Under the pieces are notes generated by a model, which was not told the origin of the DNA, did no database searches, and saw nothing but the letters and a program-made list of their open reading frames with translations. Made by a program: the position numbers and the translations under genes. This document shows positions 9,283-19,830 of a stretch of 64,000 bases of DNA, one piece after another (the first letter of the stretch is position 1; each line of letters opens with the position of its first letter). The stretch spans positions 1,674,001 to 1,738,000 of the forward strand of contig NZ_CP149803.1 in NCBI RefSeq assembly GCF_037943105.1. Direction: 5' to 3'. The stretch comes from Pseudomonas sp. TMP9. Its GTDB lineage: Bacteria > Pseudomonadota > Gammaproteobacteria > Pseudomonadales > Pseudomonadaceae.

Positions 9283-11049
9283 ATGGCGCTTTGTAGTAGA
9301 CCTTTATGGCCTGCCATCCTCGGCAGCCACCCTGCGGCCCATCGCTGCGCGACGTTAAAAATGGCTTCCGGCCATTTTGTGGCCGTCTGCCTGATGTGTT
9401 TGCTTGTTCCTGTTGTAGCACTGGCGCAAACGCCAGGTGAACGTGACCTTATCCGCGAACGTCAAGAACGTCTGCTGCAAGATCAGCAGCGCCGTCTGGA
9501 TGATCTGCAGCAGCTGCCTGAAAAAGCCGAGCCATTGCCCGCTCAGCCGGTTGCGGAGGATCAGCGTTGTTTTGTCATCGCGAAAATCAACCTAGTTGGT
9601 GCCACGCTGCTGAGCCCGGCGGATCAGGCCTCCTTGCTCAAACCCTACAGTGGCGAGTGTCTTGGCATTGGCCAGCTTAATCAGCTGCTCAAAGACCTCA
9701 CAAACCACTACCTCGGTCGTGGCTATGTCACCACGCGCGCCTATCTGCCACAGCAGGATCTCGCCAGCGGCACGCTGCAGGTCACCGTGGTCGAGGGCCA
9801 GCTGGAGGGGTTGAATAGCTCGGAGTTGGCCTCGATCCGCGAGTTGGCCATGAGTTTTCCCGGTACGCGCGAGCGTGTGCTGAACCTGCGCGAGCTGGAG
9901 CAGTTAGTCGAGCAGCTCAATCGCCTACCATCGCGTCAGGCGCAATTGGAGCTGGTGCCAGGTGAGCAAGTTGGTGGTAGTCGCGTGCAGCTGCAAGGGC
10001 AGCGCAGCAAGCCGTGGCGGGTCAGCCTGGCACGGCACAACGATGGCCAGCTGAGTACCGGTGAGCAACAGTGGGGCTTGGGGCTGGATTGGGACAGCCC
10101 GCTGGGCCTGGCCGATCAACTGAGCCTGCGTGCCGGCGGCGATACCGTCAGTGACAGCTACCGCCACTCGCACAACCAAAGCCTCAACTACAGCCTGCCG
10201 TATGGCTGGTGGACCTTCAATTACAGCTACAGCCAGAGTTACTACCGCACCGAGAGCCAAGCCAACGGTTTTGCCTTCGACCAAGATGGCGACAGCAACA
10301 CCCACGCCCTGCGTGGCGAACGTGTGCTGCACCGCGACAGCTTGAGTAAAACGGCCGCCAGCATTGGCGTCAGCCACCTGCGCAGCAACAACTTTATCCT
10401 CGGCAACCTGATTGATGTCTCCAGCCAGCGCCTGTCCGAAGCGCAGTTGGGCGTTAACCATGGTCGGCGTATTGGCAGTGCTTTTGTAAACGCCGATCTC
10501 GGCTGGCAACACGGTACCGGCGCATTTGATGCGCAGCGCAGCGGTAACCCGCAAGGCGGCCAGCCGGTCGCGCGCTACAACAAATACAGCCTGACCCTGA
10601 GCTACCTGCAGCCCTTTCAGCTGTGGGGCGAGTCGTTCAGCTTCGACAGCCTGGCCAACGGCCAGCGCAGCGACGATGTGCTCTTTAGCCCGCAACGCAT
10701 CAGCGTCGGCGGCTTGAGTTCGGTTCGCGGCTTCAAGGAGCAATCGCTGTCCGGCGACAGCGGCGCCTACTGGCGCAACCAAGTGCGCTGGCGTAAGGCG
10801 GTGAGCTGGCAACCGCTGCAGCCCTTTGTCAGTGAGTACGGCGTGGCTTTCGCTTACGACATGGGCGTGATCAGCGGCGGGCGTTACAACCCCGACCAGC
10901 ATGGTCGCCTCTCCGGCAACGCCATCGAGCTGAGTGCTCGCGGCCAGCACCTGGCCGCATCGGTGACCTTCGCCCGTTCACTGGAACGCCCGGACGCCAT
11001 CGAGCGCCAGGAGCATCCGGTGTACTTCCGGGTCGACCTGTTCTTCTGA
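9283..11049 (+). CDS. cdiB: Two-partner secretion outer-membrane transporter (TpsB, CdiB type)
   Basis: The 588-residue protein is an Omp85-superfamily transporter that exports the adjacent CdiA across the outer membrane. A long signal peptide ends near residue 49 (LLVPVVALAQ). It is followed by the basic, Gln/Arg-rich helix typical of FhaC/ShlB plugs (RERQERLLQDQQRRLDDLQQ). The first POTRA domain (about 95-175) includes LVGATLLS and YVTTRAYLPQQDL. The second follows, and a 16-strand barrel runs to the C-terminus. The barrel contains the VRGF motif (GGLSSVRGFKEQ) required for export and ends in an aromatic (RVDLFF) as expected for BAM recognition. cdiA begins 48 bp later in the same operon. 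Confidence 0.95.
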   Translation: MALCSRPLWPAILGSHPAAHRCATLKMASGHFVAVCLMCLLVPVVALAQTPGERDLIRERQERLLQDQQRRLDDLQQLPEKAEPLPAQPVAEDQRCFVIAKINLVGATLLSPADQASLLKPYSGECLGIGQLNQLLKDLTNHYLGRGYVTTRAYLPQQDLASGTLQVTVVEGQLEGLNSSELASIRELAMSFPGTRERVLNLRELEQLVEQLNRLPSRQAQLELVPGEQVGGSRVQLQGQRSKPWRVSLARHNDGQLSTGEQQWGLGLDWDSPLGLADQLSLRAGGDTVSDSYRHSHNQSLNYSLPYGWWTFNYSYSQSYYRTESQANGFAFDQDGDSNTHALRGERVLHRDSLSKTAASIGVSHLRSNNFILGNLIDVSSQRLSEAQLGVNHGRRIGSAFVNADLGWQHGTGAFDAQRSGNPQGGQPVARYNKYSLTLSYLQPFQLWGESFSFDSLANGQRSDDVLFSPQRISVGGLSSVRGFKEQSLSGDSGAYWRNQVRWRKAVSWQPLQPFVSEYGVAFAYDMGVISGGRYNPDQHGRLSGNAIELSARGQHLAASVTFARSLERPDAIERQEHPVYFRVDLFF

Positions 11050-11097
11050 TTTTTTGCTGATTTTCGAATTTAAAGCCCTACGGGTTGGAGTTATTAC

Positions 11098-14000
11098 ATG
11101 GACGTTCGCGCGCCCTTTTTCCAAAATATTGCCTGTGTCTTGATCGGCGTACTCTTCCTGAATCCGATCGTCACTACCGCGGCCGAACTGGCGCTGGATG
11201 CCCAGGCCGGCAATAACGCTGCGCTAACCCAGGCCGCCAATGGCGTGCCCATGGTCAATATCGCCACCCCCAATGGCAGTGGTCTGTCGCACAACAAGTT
11301 CACTGACTTCAACGTCAGCCAGCAGGGCCTGATTCTCAACAACAGCGCCCAGGCGCTGGTGCAGACGCAGTTGGGCGGCTATGTGATGGGTAACCCAAAC
11401 CTCACGGGCGGGGCGGCGAATATCATCCTCAATGAGGTCAACGGCGGCAGCCCCAGTCAGCTCAAGGGCTACACCGAAGTGGCAGGCAAGTCCGCCGCGG
11501 TCATCGTCGCCAACCCGCATGGCATCAGCTGCGATGGTTGCGGCTTCATCAATACCCCGCGCGTCACCCTCAGCACCGGCAAACCGATTGTCGAGAACGG
11601 TAAGCTTGATCGTTTCGATGTCAACGGCGGGCAGATCAGCATCGAAGGCGATGGCCTCAATGCGCGCAATGTCAGCCAGTTCGACCTGATTACCCGCAGT
11701 GCGCAGATCAACGCCGAATTGCATGCCAACCAGCTGAATGTGATTACCGGGCGTAACGAAGTTGACGCCGCCAGCCTCAATGCCACCGCCAAAGCCGATG
11801 ATGGCAGCGCCAAACCGCAACTGGCCATCGACAGCTCGGCGTTGGGCGGCATGTATGCCGGGGCAATCCGTTTGGTCGGCACCGAACAAGGTGTGGGCGT
11901 AAAATTGGCCGGCGACATGGCCGCCAGTGCCGGTGATATCCAAATCGACGCCAATGGCCAACTGAGCATGGCCCGTAGCGCTGCCAGCCGCGATCTACAG
12001 CTCAAGGCTGAGAGCATCGAACTGAATGCCGACACCTTCGCCGGGCGCAATGCCGTTGTAGACGCCAGTGGGCAGACGCTGGTCAAGGAAAGCCTGGCAG
12101 CCGCCCAGCAGCTCACCGTTAAAGGCGGCGAGCTGCGCAATCAGGGCGTGGTCGAGGCTGGCGTGCGTGCCGACGGTAGCCTGAACAACACGGCCACCCT
12201 GAGCCTGCAAACCAGCACGGTGACAAACCCCGGCACCATTACCTCCCACGGCAGCCTGAACACGGATGTGCAAACGTTGGATAACCGCGCCGGTAAGCTG
12301 CTCAGCGCCAGTGACGCAACGCTCAACGCGCAGACACTGGAAAACCAGGGCGGGCGTATCGTTGCGCAGAAAGACCTCGAGCTGAGCGGTCACCAGTTGA
12401 ACAACCAGGACGGTGAAGTTCTGGCCCAGCAAACCATCAAGGTCACGGCGGCCAACCTAGATAACCAGGGCGGCACCCTGGCCGGTGAAGCTCTTGACCT
12501 ACATCTCAGCGCGAACCTGAATAACCAGAACGGCTTGATTGAATCCGCCAGTGATCTGCAACTGGCTGCCAATACCCTGAGCAACAACGGCGGCAAACTG
12601 CGCGCCCTGGGTGGTGAGGGCGAGAGCCGGTTTGTGCTGGGCGGGCAGTTCAACAACGACGCCGGTTTGGTTGAGATTGGCAGTGGTGCATTTGCCCTGA
12701 GCAGCGTGGGCCTGAGCAACCTCGGCGGTACGGTGCGTCACGTGGGTGATCAGGGTTTTGCTATCGACCTGACGGCGCTTGGTCAGGCAGGCGGTCGCTT
12801 TATCACCAACGGTGCGGTCGATCTCAGCCTGGATGAGTGGAGCAATATCAGCTCGCTGCAAGCCAAGACGCTCAACATCGCTATCAACCGTCTCACCCAA
12901 AGCGCTACCGGCGCCCTGCTTGCCGTTGATGGCATCACCACCAGCGGTGAGCGCTGGGAAAACCACGGCCGTATCGAAACCGATGGCGCACTGCACCTGA
13001 CCCTGAGCGATGCCTACACCGGCAATGGCAAGCTGCTGGCCCAAGGCGATTTGAGCCTGACTGCCAACCGTGCCGACCTGGGCAGCGCTGCCGAATTGCG
13101 CAGTGCGGAGAGTGCCCGAATTGATATCAGTACCGGCCTTAGCAATGCCGGCAAGATCACCTCTGCCAATGACCTGAGCGTCAAGGCGGCCAGCCTCAAC
13201 AACCAAGGCACCCTGGGCAGTGCTGCGGCATTGCACATCGAAGCAGCGCAGTTGATCAATCAGGGCGGCCTGCTGTTTAGCGGTGGCGATATGCAGTTGT
13301 TGGCTGATCGCATCAGCAACCTGTATGCCGATATCTACAGCCTGGGTGCGCTGACCATTGCCAAGGATGGTGCTGGCAATAAGTCGACCCTGCTGGAAAA
13401 CCGCTCTGGCAGCATCGAGTCCAGTGGCGACATGAGCTTACGGGCGACCACCCTGACCAACCGCAAGGAAGTGTTTACATCAGGCAAGCAGCTGACGGCT
13501 GGCAGCATCAGCGTGGTGTGCTACGACTGCAGCGGAGATCACCATAACGTCGATTACGTCGCCACTGAGCGTTTCAACGTCACGGTTGAGGAAGACTCCG
13601 CCGCCGCGCGAATCCACAGTGGTGGCAACCTGACTATTCAGGGCGACGCCATTGCCAATCGTTACAGCAGCCTGAGTGCCAGCGGCAATATCAACATCAC
13701 CGGCATCACCCTGGAAAACATGGGCGCGGCCAGTGGCATTATCGAGCGTATTCGGCGCTTCAATACCGGGCGTGTCACCGATGGTACGGATGAACGCTTC
13801 CGCGACAACCACATCAACCCCTACAACGCCGCAGCTTTACCCAAGGAAGTACCCAGCGCGCTCTATGCCTGGACACTGACCAGCGATATTGAGACCCAGA
13901 CGCCAAATGGCTCTGGTGCTCCAGCCATCATCCAGGCTGGCGGCAATGTCAGTATTCAAGCCACGCAAAGCCTGACCAACTCCTCGGTGCTGAATAACCA

Positions 14001-17000
14001 GGCCGCTCAGGCTGGCACTGCACCGGGCCTCGACACCCAAGTCACCGGCAGCAGCCAACCCCTGATCGTACAACTTAATGCGCAGTTACCGGCAGACAGT
14101 CAGCAACTCGTGGTCGACCCGCTGGCACTGCCTGGTTTTACATTGCCGCAAGGGCAGAATGGTCTGTTCCAGCTCAACAACGACCCGGGTTACCCCTACC
14201 TGATCGAAACCAATCCCGCTTTTGCCAACCTGAAAACGTTCCTTAACTCCGGCTACCTGCTCAACGCCGTTGGTTACAACCCGGATCAAACCCAACGCCG
14301 TCTGGGTGATGGCCTGTATGAACAGCGCCTTATCCAGCAGGCCATTGCTGCGCGTACCGGCAAGCGCTTCCTGGCGGGTTTGAACTCTGACGAAGCGCAG
14401 TTCAAGTACCTGATGAACAACGCTATCGCCAGCAAACAAGCGCTGAATCTGGCCCCCGGTATTGCCCTGACTGCCGAGCAAGTTGCTGCCCTGACCCACG
14501 ACATCGTCTGGATGCAGGAGCAGGTCGTGAATGGTCAGAGGGTTCTGGTGCCAGTGCTCTACCTGGCTCAGGCCAATGACCGTTTGGCTCCGGGTGGTGC
14601 CTTGATTCAAGGGCAGGATGTTGCGCTGATCAGCGGCAGTAACCTGAACAACAGCGGCACCCTGCGCGCCAGTAACAATCTCAGCGCGACGGCCAACAGC
14701 ATTGGTAATAGCGGCTTGATGCAAGCGGGCGAGCGCCTGAGCCTGCTCGCCACCGACAGCATCCGCAACGCCCAAGGCGGCATCATCGCCGGCAAAGACG
14801 TCACAGCCATTGCCTTGACCGGTGATATCCGCAACGAGCGAACCATCACCCAGGAAGCACGCAGCGGGCGTAACTTCAGCCAGCTCACCAGTGTGGTCGA
14901 CAAGGCAGCAGGCATCGAAGCCAGCAACGACCTGACCCTCTCCGCAGGACGCGATATTCAGAATATCGGTGGCAGCCTCAAGGCCGGCGGCGACGCCAGC
15001 CTGAGTGCCGGGCAGGACCTGATCATCGCCTCCGCTCAGGCCGAAAACGGCCAGATGCGCAAGGACAAACGCCATTTATGGAGCCAATCCAGCACCACCC
15101 AGTACGGCAGTGACGTGCAGGTCGGTGGTGACCTCAAGGCTGAGGCTGATCAGGACCTGACGGTGATTGCCAGTAAGGTCAAAGCAACTGGTGATGTAGC
15201 GCTTACAGCTGACAGGAATGTGTTGGTGGGCGCAGCCGCCAACGAAAGCAGCAGTGAGTATCGCTACAAGAGCAGTAAGAAGCGTATCAACCAGGAAAAT
15301 GCTTCTGTGCGCCAGCAAGCCTCAGTGATTGAGGCGGGTGGTGATCTCAGTATTGACTCTGGCAATGACCTCGTGCTCAGCGCTAGCAAGCTTAAGGCCG
15401 AAGAAAGCGTCAGTCTGGAGGCGAAGAACGATCTGCGTATGCTGGCTGAAGCCGATGAGGATTACAGCTACTACGAGAAATTCCAGAAGAAGAAAGGAAG
15501 CTTCGGCAAGAGCAGCAGCAAGCATCAAATCAAAGAAGCGCAGAGTGTTCGTCAGCAGGGCGTAGACGTCGATGCGGGTACCGATCTGCTGGCGGTTGCT
15601 GGCAATGATATGACGTTGGTCGCCAGTGAGTTGCGGGCCGAAGGCGAGGCCTATCTGTATGCCGGCAAAGATCTCAGCCTGCTCGCCGCTGAAAATACGT
15701 CCTCGCAGTCGTCTTATAGCCATAAAACCAAAAAGGGAATGCTTTCCAGCTCCAGCAAGACCAAGTCTCAAAAGACGATTTCGAGCGAAGCGCAGGGCAG
15801 CCTGATCAGTGCGGACACGGTAGACCTCGAGGCCAAGCGGGATATCCGTGTGCACGGCAGCGATGTGGTGTCCACCGACGCCACCTCTCTGCTGGCGGGT
15901 AATGATGTCGACATTCGTGGCGTGACCGAGAGTACGTACCGCGAAAGCTTTGAGGCGAAAAAGAAATCCGGCTTGATGAGCAGCGGTGGTATAGGCGTCA
16001 CCTTGGGTTCATCCAGCCTCAAAGGCAGCCAAAAGAGCACAAGCGAAACCACCCGTGCCAGCACCCTTGGCAGCGTCCAGGGCGATGTGGACATTCAGGC
16101 TGGCAAGCAGCTGAGTGTGGTGAGTTCGGATGTCGTAGCCGGGCGCGATATCGCACTGAAAGGCCAGGAAGTCATCATCAGCGCGGCGCAAAACCAAAAT
16201 CGCAGCGAGCAGCGTCAGGAAAGTAAGAAGAGCGGTTTGACCTTGGCCCTCTCGGGTAGCGTGGACTCAGCGCTCAATACCAGCTACGAGAGCGCCCAAG
16301 CGGCGCGCGAATCAGAGCAGGGCGGTGACAGCCGCATGGCGGCGCTGCAAGGGGTCAAAGCAGGCTTGAGCGGCTATCAAGCCATGCAGGCGGCGGAAAT
16401 GGGCGGCGGCATGACGGCAGAAAATGCCGGCCAATTCTTCGGTATCAGCCTGTCACTGGGCACGCAGAAATCCAGCTCGAAAAATAACCAAGAACAACAG
16501 GTCAGCCAAGGCAGTGACCTCAATGCCGGCCGCGATCTGAGCATTGAAGCGACGGGCAACCAAGGTGTGGGCGGTGATCTGCACATCACCGGCAGCGCTT
16601 TGCAGGCCGGTCGCGACCTTAGACTGAAAGCCGCACAAGACCTCAAGCTGGAAGCGGCGGCCAACACGCAGAAAGTCACCGGTTCTAACAAGAGCGGTGG
16701 CGGCAACGTGGGGATCAGTCTCGGCGTGAGCGACGGCGGCGCGGGGTTGAGCATTTTCGCCAATGCCAACACCAGCACCGGCAAAGAAAAAGGTAACGGC
16801 ACCACCTGGACAGAAGCGACTGCCGATGCCGGTCGGCAGGTCAGCCTAGTGAGCGGCCGGGATACCGCCCTGCAAGGCGCACAGGTCAGTGGCGAGCGCA
16901 TCGTTGCCGATGTGGGCGGCGACCTGACGCTGCAAAGCCTGCAAGACAGCGACCGTTTTGACGCCAAACAACAAAGCCTCAGTGCCGGTGGCAGTTTTAC

Positions 17001-19302
17001 CTTCGGCACCATGACCGGCAGCGGGTATGTCAGCGCCAGCCAAAACAAACTGAAATCACGCTATGACAGTGTGCAAGAACAAACTGGCCTGTTTGCCGGA
17101 CAAGGTGGCTATCAAGTCGATGTAGGCAAACACACCCAGCTCGATGGCGCGGTGATCGGCAGCACCGCCGAGGCGGAGAAAAACCGCTTAAGCACCGGTA
17201 CCCTCGGCTGGAGTGATATTCGCAACAAAGCCGAGTTCAGCAGCCAGCAACAGAGCGTTGGGGTCAGCAGCAACGGCGGCGTCGGCCAGCAGTTTCTCGG
17301 CAATATGGCTGGCGGCCTGCTCAGTGGCCTGAGCCGTGGCGGGGACGACAGCAGCGCCACCCGCGCGGCGGTCTCCGAAGGCCAAATCGAAATCCGCGAC
17401 ACACAGAACCAGCAGCAGGATGTCGCCAGCCTCAATCGCGACGTTGAAAGCGCCCACGAAGCGCTCAGCCCGATTTTTGACAAAGAGAAAGAGCAACGCC
17501 GCCTGCGTGAAGTGCAAGCCATTGCCGAAATCGGCAGTCAGGTCATGGATGTGGTGCGTACGCATGGCCAGATCAACGCCAACCGCGAAGGCAAGGCCGA
17601 ACTGGAACGAAAGGGCATCCATGAGCCGGGCGCGGGTGCCACCGACAAAGAGCGCGAGGCGTATCAAACAGCGCTGGTGAGCAGCACAGCCTACAAAGAC
17701 GCCATGGCCCCCTACGGTACCGGCGGCGACTACCAGCGCGTGGCGCAAGCTGTCACCGCTGCGCTGCAAGGTTTGGCAGGCGGCAATATCAACGGCGCGA
17801 TTGCCGGGGCGGCCGCGCCCTATGTCGCGCAAACCATCAAACAGACACTGGGTGATAACGAAGCCGCCCGAGTCATGGCGCATGCCGTGCTGGGGGCTGT
17901 GGTGGCACAGGCCCAGGGTAACTCGGCAGGAGCAGGTGCAGCGGGTGCGGTGACCGGCGAAGTCATGGCCGGGTTAATCATCAAGCAACTGTATGGCGAC
18001 ACCAAACCGCAAGACCTGACAGAAGAGCAGAAGCAGACGGTTTCGGCACTTTCGACCCTGGCCTCGGGTTTAGCCGGTGCAGCGGTGGGCGGCGATGCGG
18101 CCAATGCGGTAGCGGGGGCTCAGGGGGGGAGGAATGCGGTAGAGAATAATTTTCTCGGTGCGCAATCCCAAGCTCAGCGAGACAAGGCCCGCGAAGCACA
18201 ATTGCAGAATCAGTACACCGTAGAAACGGCTAGGCAACTGGTCATGCTTGAGCGCGCCGATCAGCGCAGCGATGAGTTGTTGAAGAAATACGTCGCAAGC
18301 CCTGAAAAAATGAGTCCTGAAGAGTTCCGGACACTGACGGGCTATCTACAAATCTACCTGAGCGAGCAGGTTCGGGTTTATGGCGAGGCACAAGCTCAGG
18401 TTGCCCTGATGCAACTGCTGTACTCCACCCAGCCACTCAGTTACGACTATGAGTACGCAGGCAGTAGCCAAGCGCGAAATGCCTACGGTGCGGACTGGTT
18501 TCGTGAGCCAAGTCAAAACGAGCAGCTGTATCGTGAGGCATTGCGCGTAGCCAGAATAGGCAGCGCACAAGAGGCTATGGCCAAGCCCGGCAATGAGGCG
18601 ATTTACCTGCTTGGCGGTGGGCTTGGTAATACGATCCGCGTCTTGGCGGCGGCTAATGGCACGGCGCAGGCGAGCAAGGGTGTCGAGCAAGGTTTAGAGG
18701 GTGACTACTGGAACGCGGCGGGCAATATATTGTTCGGCGTACTCGGCATCGCTACCATCGCTGTGCCCGGCGCGAAGGTGCCGGTTCTGCGGGCCCCAGA
18801 CGGCACCACCGCCAAAGTGGCGGCTGAGGGTGCAAAAGCGACTGGTGCAGCTGAAGTGCCGGCTACTTCTGCAATTGCGCGTGTTGGGCTGAGAGACGAT
18901 CTGGCCGCGCAAGCAGGGATTCCTCGAAATATTGCTGAATCGCCGTCGAGCATGTGGGGTAAATCGATTGATGACATCAAGCAGTCGCTAACGCTTGATG
19001 GTGCGAGTCTTACGCCGAAAGCACCATTGGCTGGTACTTCAGGTAAAGCACAGGTCTTTAACGTTGAAGGACACCCGACAATAAAAGAGGTAGAGTTCCA
19101 TCCGGGCGGTGGAACCCACGGTGATAGTCCGTACTATAAGCTTGTTAGTACTGAGAAGATTGGCAATAAAAATATAGAAATACGGGTAATTGATCCGTCG
19201 CCTGATTTTAGTCCGGGCACTATTACGCGTTATCAACAATACTATGATACCCAAGGAAATCGTCTGAAATATGAGAGCGGTGAGTGGAAGGGCTGGAAGT
19301 GA
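11098..19302 (+). CDS. cdiA: Contact-dependent inhibition effector CdiA (filamentous hemagglutinin family)
   Basis: This 2734-residue exoprotein has a signal peptide (about 1-28) and an N-terminal TPS secretion domain with NPNLTGG and VANPHGISCDGCGF motifs (about 95-155). FHA-1 type beta-helical repeats follow (about 330-840). A non-repetitive receptor-binding-like segment covers about 850-1160 (ALTHDIVWMQEQVVNG). FHA-2 repeats rich in AGRDL/GGDL run to about 2030, then comes a pretoxin region. The VENN motif is at residues 2348-2351 and starts the C-terminal region. Residues from 2581 to the end are the variable toxin tip, which I cannot assign. It contains a His-rich turn (FHPGGGTHGDSPYYK). 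The next gene, 3 bp on, is the likely immunity gene. Long antisense open frames over this gene are codon-bias shadows. Confidence 0.95.
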   Translation: MDVRAPFFQNIACVLIGVLFLNPIVTTAAELALDAQAGNNAALTQAANGVPMVNIATPNGSGLSHNKFTDFNVSQQGLILNNSAQALVQTQLGGYVMGNPNLTGGAANIILNEVNGGSPSQLKGYTEVAGKSAAVIVANPHGISCDGCGFINTPRVTLSTGKPIVENGKLDRFDVNGGQISIEGDGLNARNVSQFDLITRSAQINAELHANQLNVITGRNEVDAASLNATAKADDGSAKPQLAIDSSALGGMYAGAIRLVGTEQGVGVKLAGDMAASAGDIQIDANGQLSMARSAASRDLQLKAESIELNADTFAGRNAVVDASGQTLVKESLAAAQQLTVKGGELRNQGVVEAGVRADGSLNNTATLSLQTSTVTNPGTITSHGSLNTDVQTLDNRAGKLLSASDATLNAQTLENQGGRIVAQKDLELSGHQLNNQDGEVLAQQTIKVTAANLDNQGGTLAGEALDLHLSANLNNQNGLIESASDLQLAANTLSNNGGKLRALGGEGESRFVLGGQFNNDAGLVEIGSGAFALSSVGLSNLGGTVRHVGDQGFAIDLTALGQAGGRFITNGAVDLSLDEWSNISSLQAKTLNIAINRLTQSATGALLAVDGITTSGERWENHGRIETDGALHLTLSDAYTGNGKLLAQGDLSLTANRADLGSAAELRSAESARIDISTGLSNAGKITSANDLSVKAASLNNQGTLGSAAALHIEAAQLINQGGLLFSGGDMQLLADRISNLYADIYSLGALTIAKDGAGNKSTLLENRSGSIESSGDMSLRATTLTNRKEVFTSGKQLTAGSISVVCYDCSGDHHNVDYVATERFNVTVEEDSAAARIHSGGNLTIQGDAIANRYSSLSASGNINITGITLENMGAASGIIERIRRFNTGRVTDGTDERFRDNHINPYNAAALPKEVPSALYAWTLTSDIETQTPNGSGAPAIIQAGGNVSIQATQSLTNSSVLNNQAAQAGTAPGLDTQVTGSSQPLIVQLNAQLPADSQQLVVDPLALPGFTLPQGQNGLFQLNNDPGYPYLIETNPAFANLKTFLNSGYLLNAVGYNPDQTQRRLGDGLYEQRLIQQAIAARTGKRFLAGLNSDEAQFKYLMNNAIASKQALNLAPGIALTAEQVAALTHDIVWMQEQVVNGQRVLVPVLYLAQANDRLAPGGALIQGQDVALISGSNLNNSGTLRASNNLSATANSIGNSGLMQAGERLSLLATDSIRNAQGGIIAGKDVTAIALTGDIRNERTITQEARSGRNFSQLTSVVDKAAGIEASNDLTLSAGRDIQNIGGSLKAGGDASLSAGQDLIIASAQAENGQMRKDKRHLWSQSSTTQYGSDVQVGGDLKAEADQDLTVIASKVKATGDVALTADRNVLVGAAANESSSEYRYKSSKKRINQENASVRQQASVIEAGGDLSIDSGNDLVLSASKLKAEESVSLEAKNDLRMLAEADEDYSYYEKFQKKKGSFGKSSSKHQIKEAQSVRQQGVDVDAGTDLLAVAGNDMTLVASELRAEGEAYLYAGKDLSLLAAENTSSQSSYSHKTKKGMLSSSSKTKSQKTISSEAQGSLISADTVDLEAKRDIRVHGSDVVSTDATSLLAGNDVDIRGVTESTYRESFEAKKKSGLMSSGGIGVTLGSSSLKGSQKSTSETTRASTLGSVQGDVDIQAGKQLSVVSSDVVAGRDIALKGQEVIISAAQNQNRSEQRQESKKSGLTLALSGSVDSALNTSYESAQAARESEQGGDSRMAALQGVKAGLSGYQAMQAAEMGGGMTAENAGQFFGISLSLGTQKSSSKNNQEQQVSQGSDLNAGRDLSIEATGNQGVGGDLHITGSALQAGRDLRLKAAQDLKLEAAANTQKVTGSNKSGGGNVGISLGVSDGGAGLSIFANANTSTGKEKGNGTTWTEATADAGRQVSLVSGRDTALQGAQVSGERIVADVGGDLTLQSLQDSDRFDAKQQSLSAGGSFTFGTMTGSGYVSASQNKLKSRYDSVQEQTGLFAGQGGYQVDVGKHTQLDGAVIGSTAEAEKNRLSTGTLGWSDIRNKAEFSSQQQSVGVSSNGGVGQQFLGNMAGGLLSGLSRGGDDSSATRAAVSEGQIEIRDTQNQQQDVASLNRDVESAHEALSPIFDKEKEQRRLREVQAIAEIGSQVMDVVRTHGQINANREGKAELERKGIHEPGAGATDKEREAYQTALVSSTAYKDAMAPYGTGGDYQRVAQAVTAALQGLAGGNINGAIAGAAAPYVAQTIKQTLGDNEAARVMAHAVLGAVVAQAQGNSAGAGAAGAVTGEVMAGLIIKQLYGDTKPQDLTEEQKQTVSALSTLASGLAGAAVGGDAANAVAGAQGGRNAVENNFLGAQSQAQRDKAREAQLQNQYTVETARQLVMLERADQRSDELLKKYVASPEKMSPEEFRTLTGYLQIYLSEQVRVYGEAQAQVALMQLLYSTQPLSYDYEYAGSSQARNAYGADWFREPSQNEQLYREALRVARIGSAQEAMAKPGNEAIYLLGGGLGNTIRVLAAANGTAQASKGVEQGLEGDYWNAAGNILFGVLGIATIAVPGAKVPVLRAPDGTTAKVAAEGAKATGAAEVPATSAIARVGLRDDLAAQAGIPRNIAESPSSMWGKSIDDIKQSLTLDGASLTPKAPLAGTSGKAQVFNVEGHPTIKEVEFHPGGGTHGDSPYYKLVSTEKIGNKNIEIRVIDPSPDFSPGTITRYQQYYDTQGNRLKYESGEWKGWK
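18123..18838 (+). repeat. 716-bp CdiA pretoxin repeat, cdiA copy
   Basis: This stretch encodes the VENN motif and the following cytoplasm-entry-like region. By my line comparison it is identical to 34641-35356. The identity ends at GGTGCAAAAG, where the variable toxin begins, so it is a natural homologous recombination arm for toxin exchange. Confidence 0.92.
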
Positions 19303-19305
19303 TCT

Positions 19306-19821
19306 ATGAGAAATTTATTCCCTGATTTGTACTCTGACCTTGTTCCAGGTATGTCAGCAGCAGGATTCTCTTTAGGTGAATCGCTTTCCAATGTTAGCGA
19401 AAAAGTTGGTAAGGTTGAGTGGTACGGTCCGGAAGTACCTGTTCGTGACATTCTCCTTAAGAATAACTCTTGGGTCGGAATTAAGAGAAGGATCGGTTTT
19501 GGTAATGAGCTTTTATTGTCATATCGATTTATGAATGAGGCGGTCTCGCTGTACTTCGAAAATACCGGAAGGCTTTATAGAATTGCCGTAGGTGAAGGGT
19601 ATCGCGGGAAATTTAATAGTGTCAGCGTGGGGGATGATCTTCGGAGCTTAGAAAGGGAGTTTGATGTTTTGTTTAATGATGCGGATGATGACTTTCTTCT
19701 AAAAAAAAGTGGAAGAATATTGACGGGGATTAGTTTTGTTACGGACTACAGGGCTTCCTTAGAAGATGCGCCAGAACAAGTTATCAAGTTTATATCGATA
19801 CATGACTGGTCCCTTCGATAA
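19306..19821 (+). CDS. cdiI: Predicted CdiI immunity protein
   Basis: The 171-residue protein starts 3 bp after the cdiA stop, the standard position of the immunity gene that blocks the cognate CdiA-CT toxin in sibling cells. It has no signal peptide or membrane helix, so it should act in the cytoplasm. The N-terminus (LVPGMSAAGFSLGESLSNV) resembles the opening of several CDI and Rhs immunity proteins. The codon use is AT-richer than the cdiA core, as are the last codons of cdiA, which suggests that toxin tip and immunity gene were acquired together. The family is not one I can name, and the function is inferred from position. Confidence 0.8.
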   Translation: MRNLFPDLYSDLVPGMSAAGFSLGESLSNVSEKVGKVEWYGPEVPVRDILLKNNSWVGIKRRIGFGNELLLSYRFMNEAVSLYFENTGRLYRIAVGEGYRGKFNSVSVGDDLRSLEREFDVLFNDADDDFLLKKSGRILTGISFVTDYRASLEDAPEQVIKFISIHDWSLR

Positions 19822-19830
19822 AATAGAGGG

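Noticed and set aside
14086..15075. Long reverse-strand frames across cdiA (also 9925-10950, 11224-11961, 12499-13236, 17188-17883)
   Set aside because: They are shadows produced by the regular repeat-rich, GC-biased cdiA and cdiB codons and lack ribosome-binding sites.
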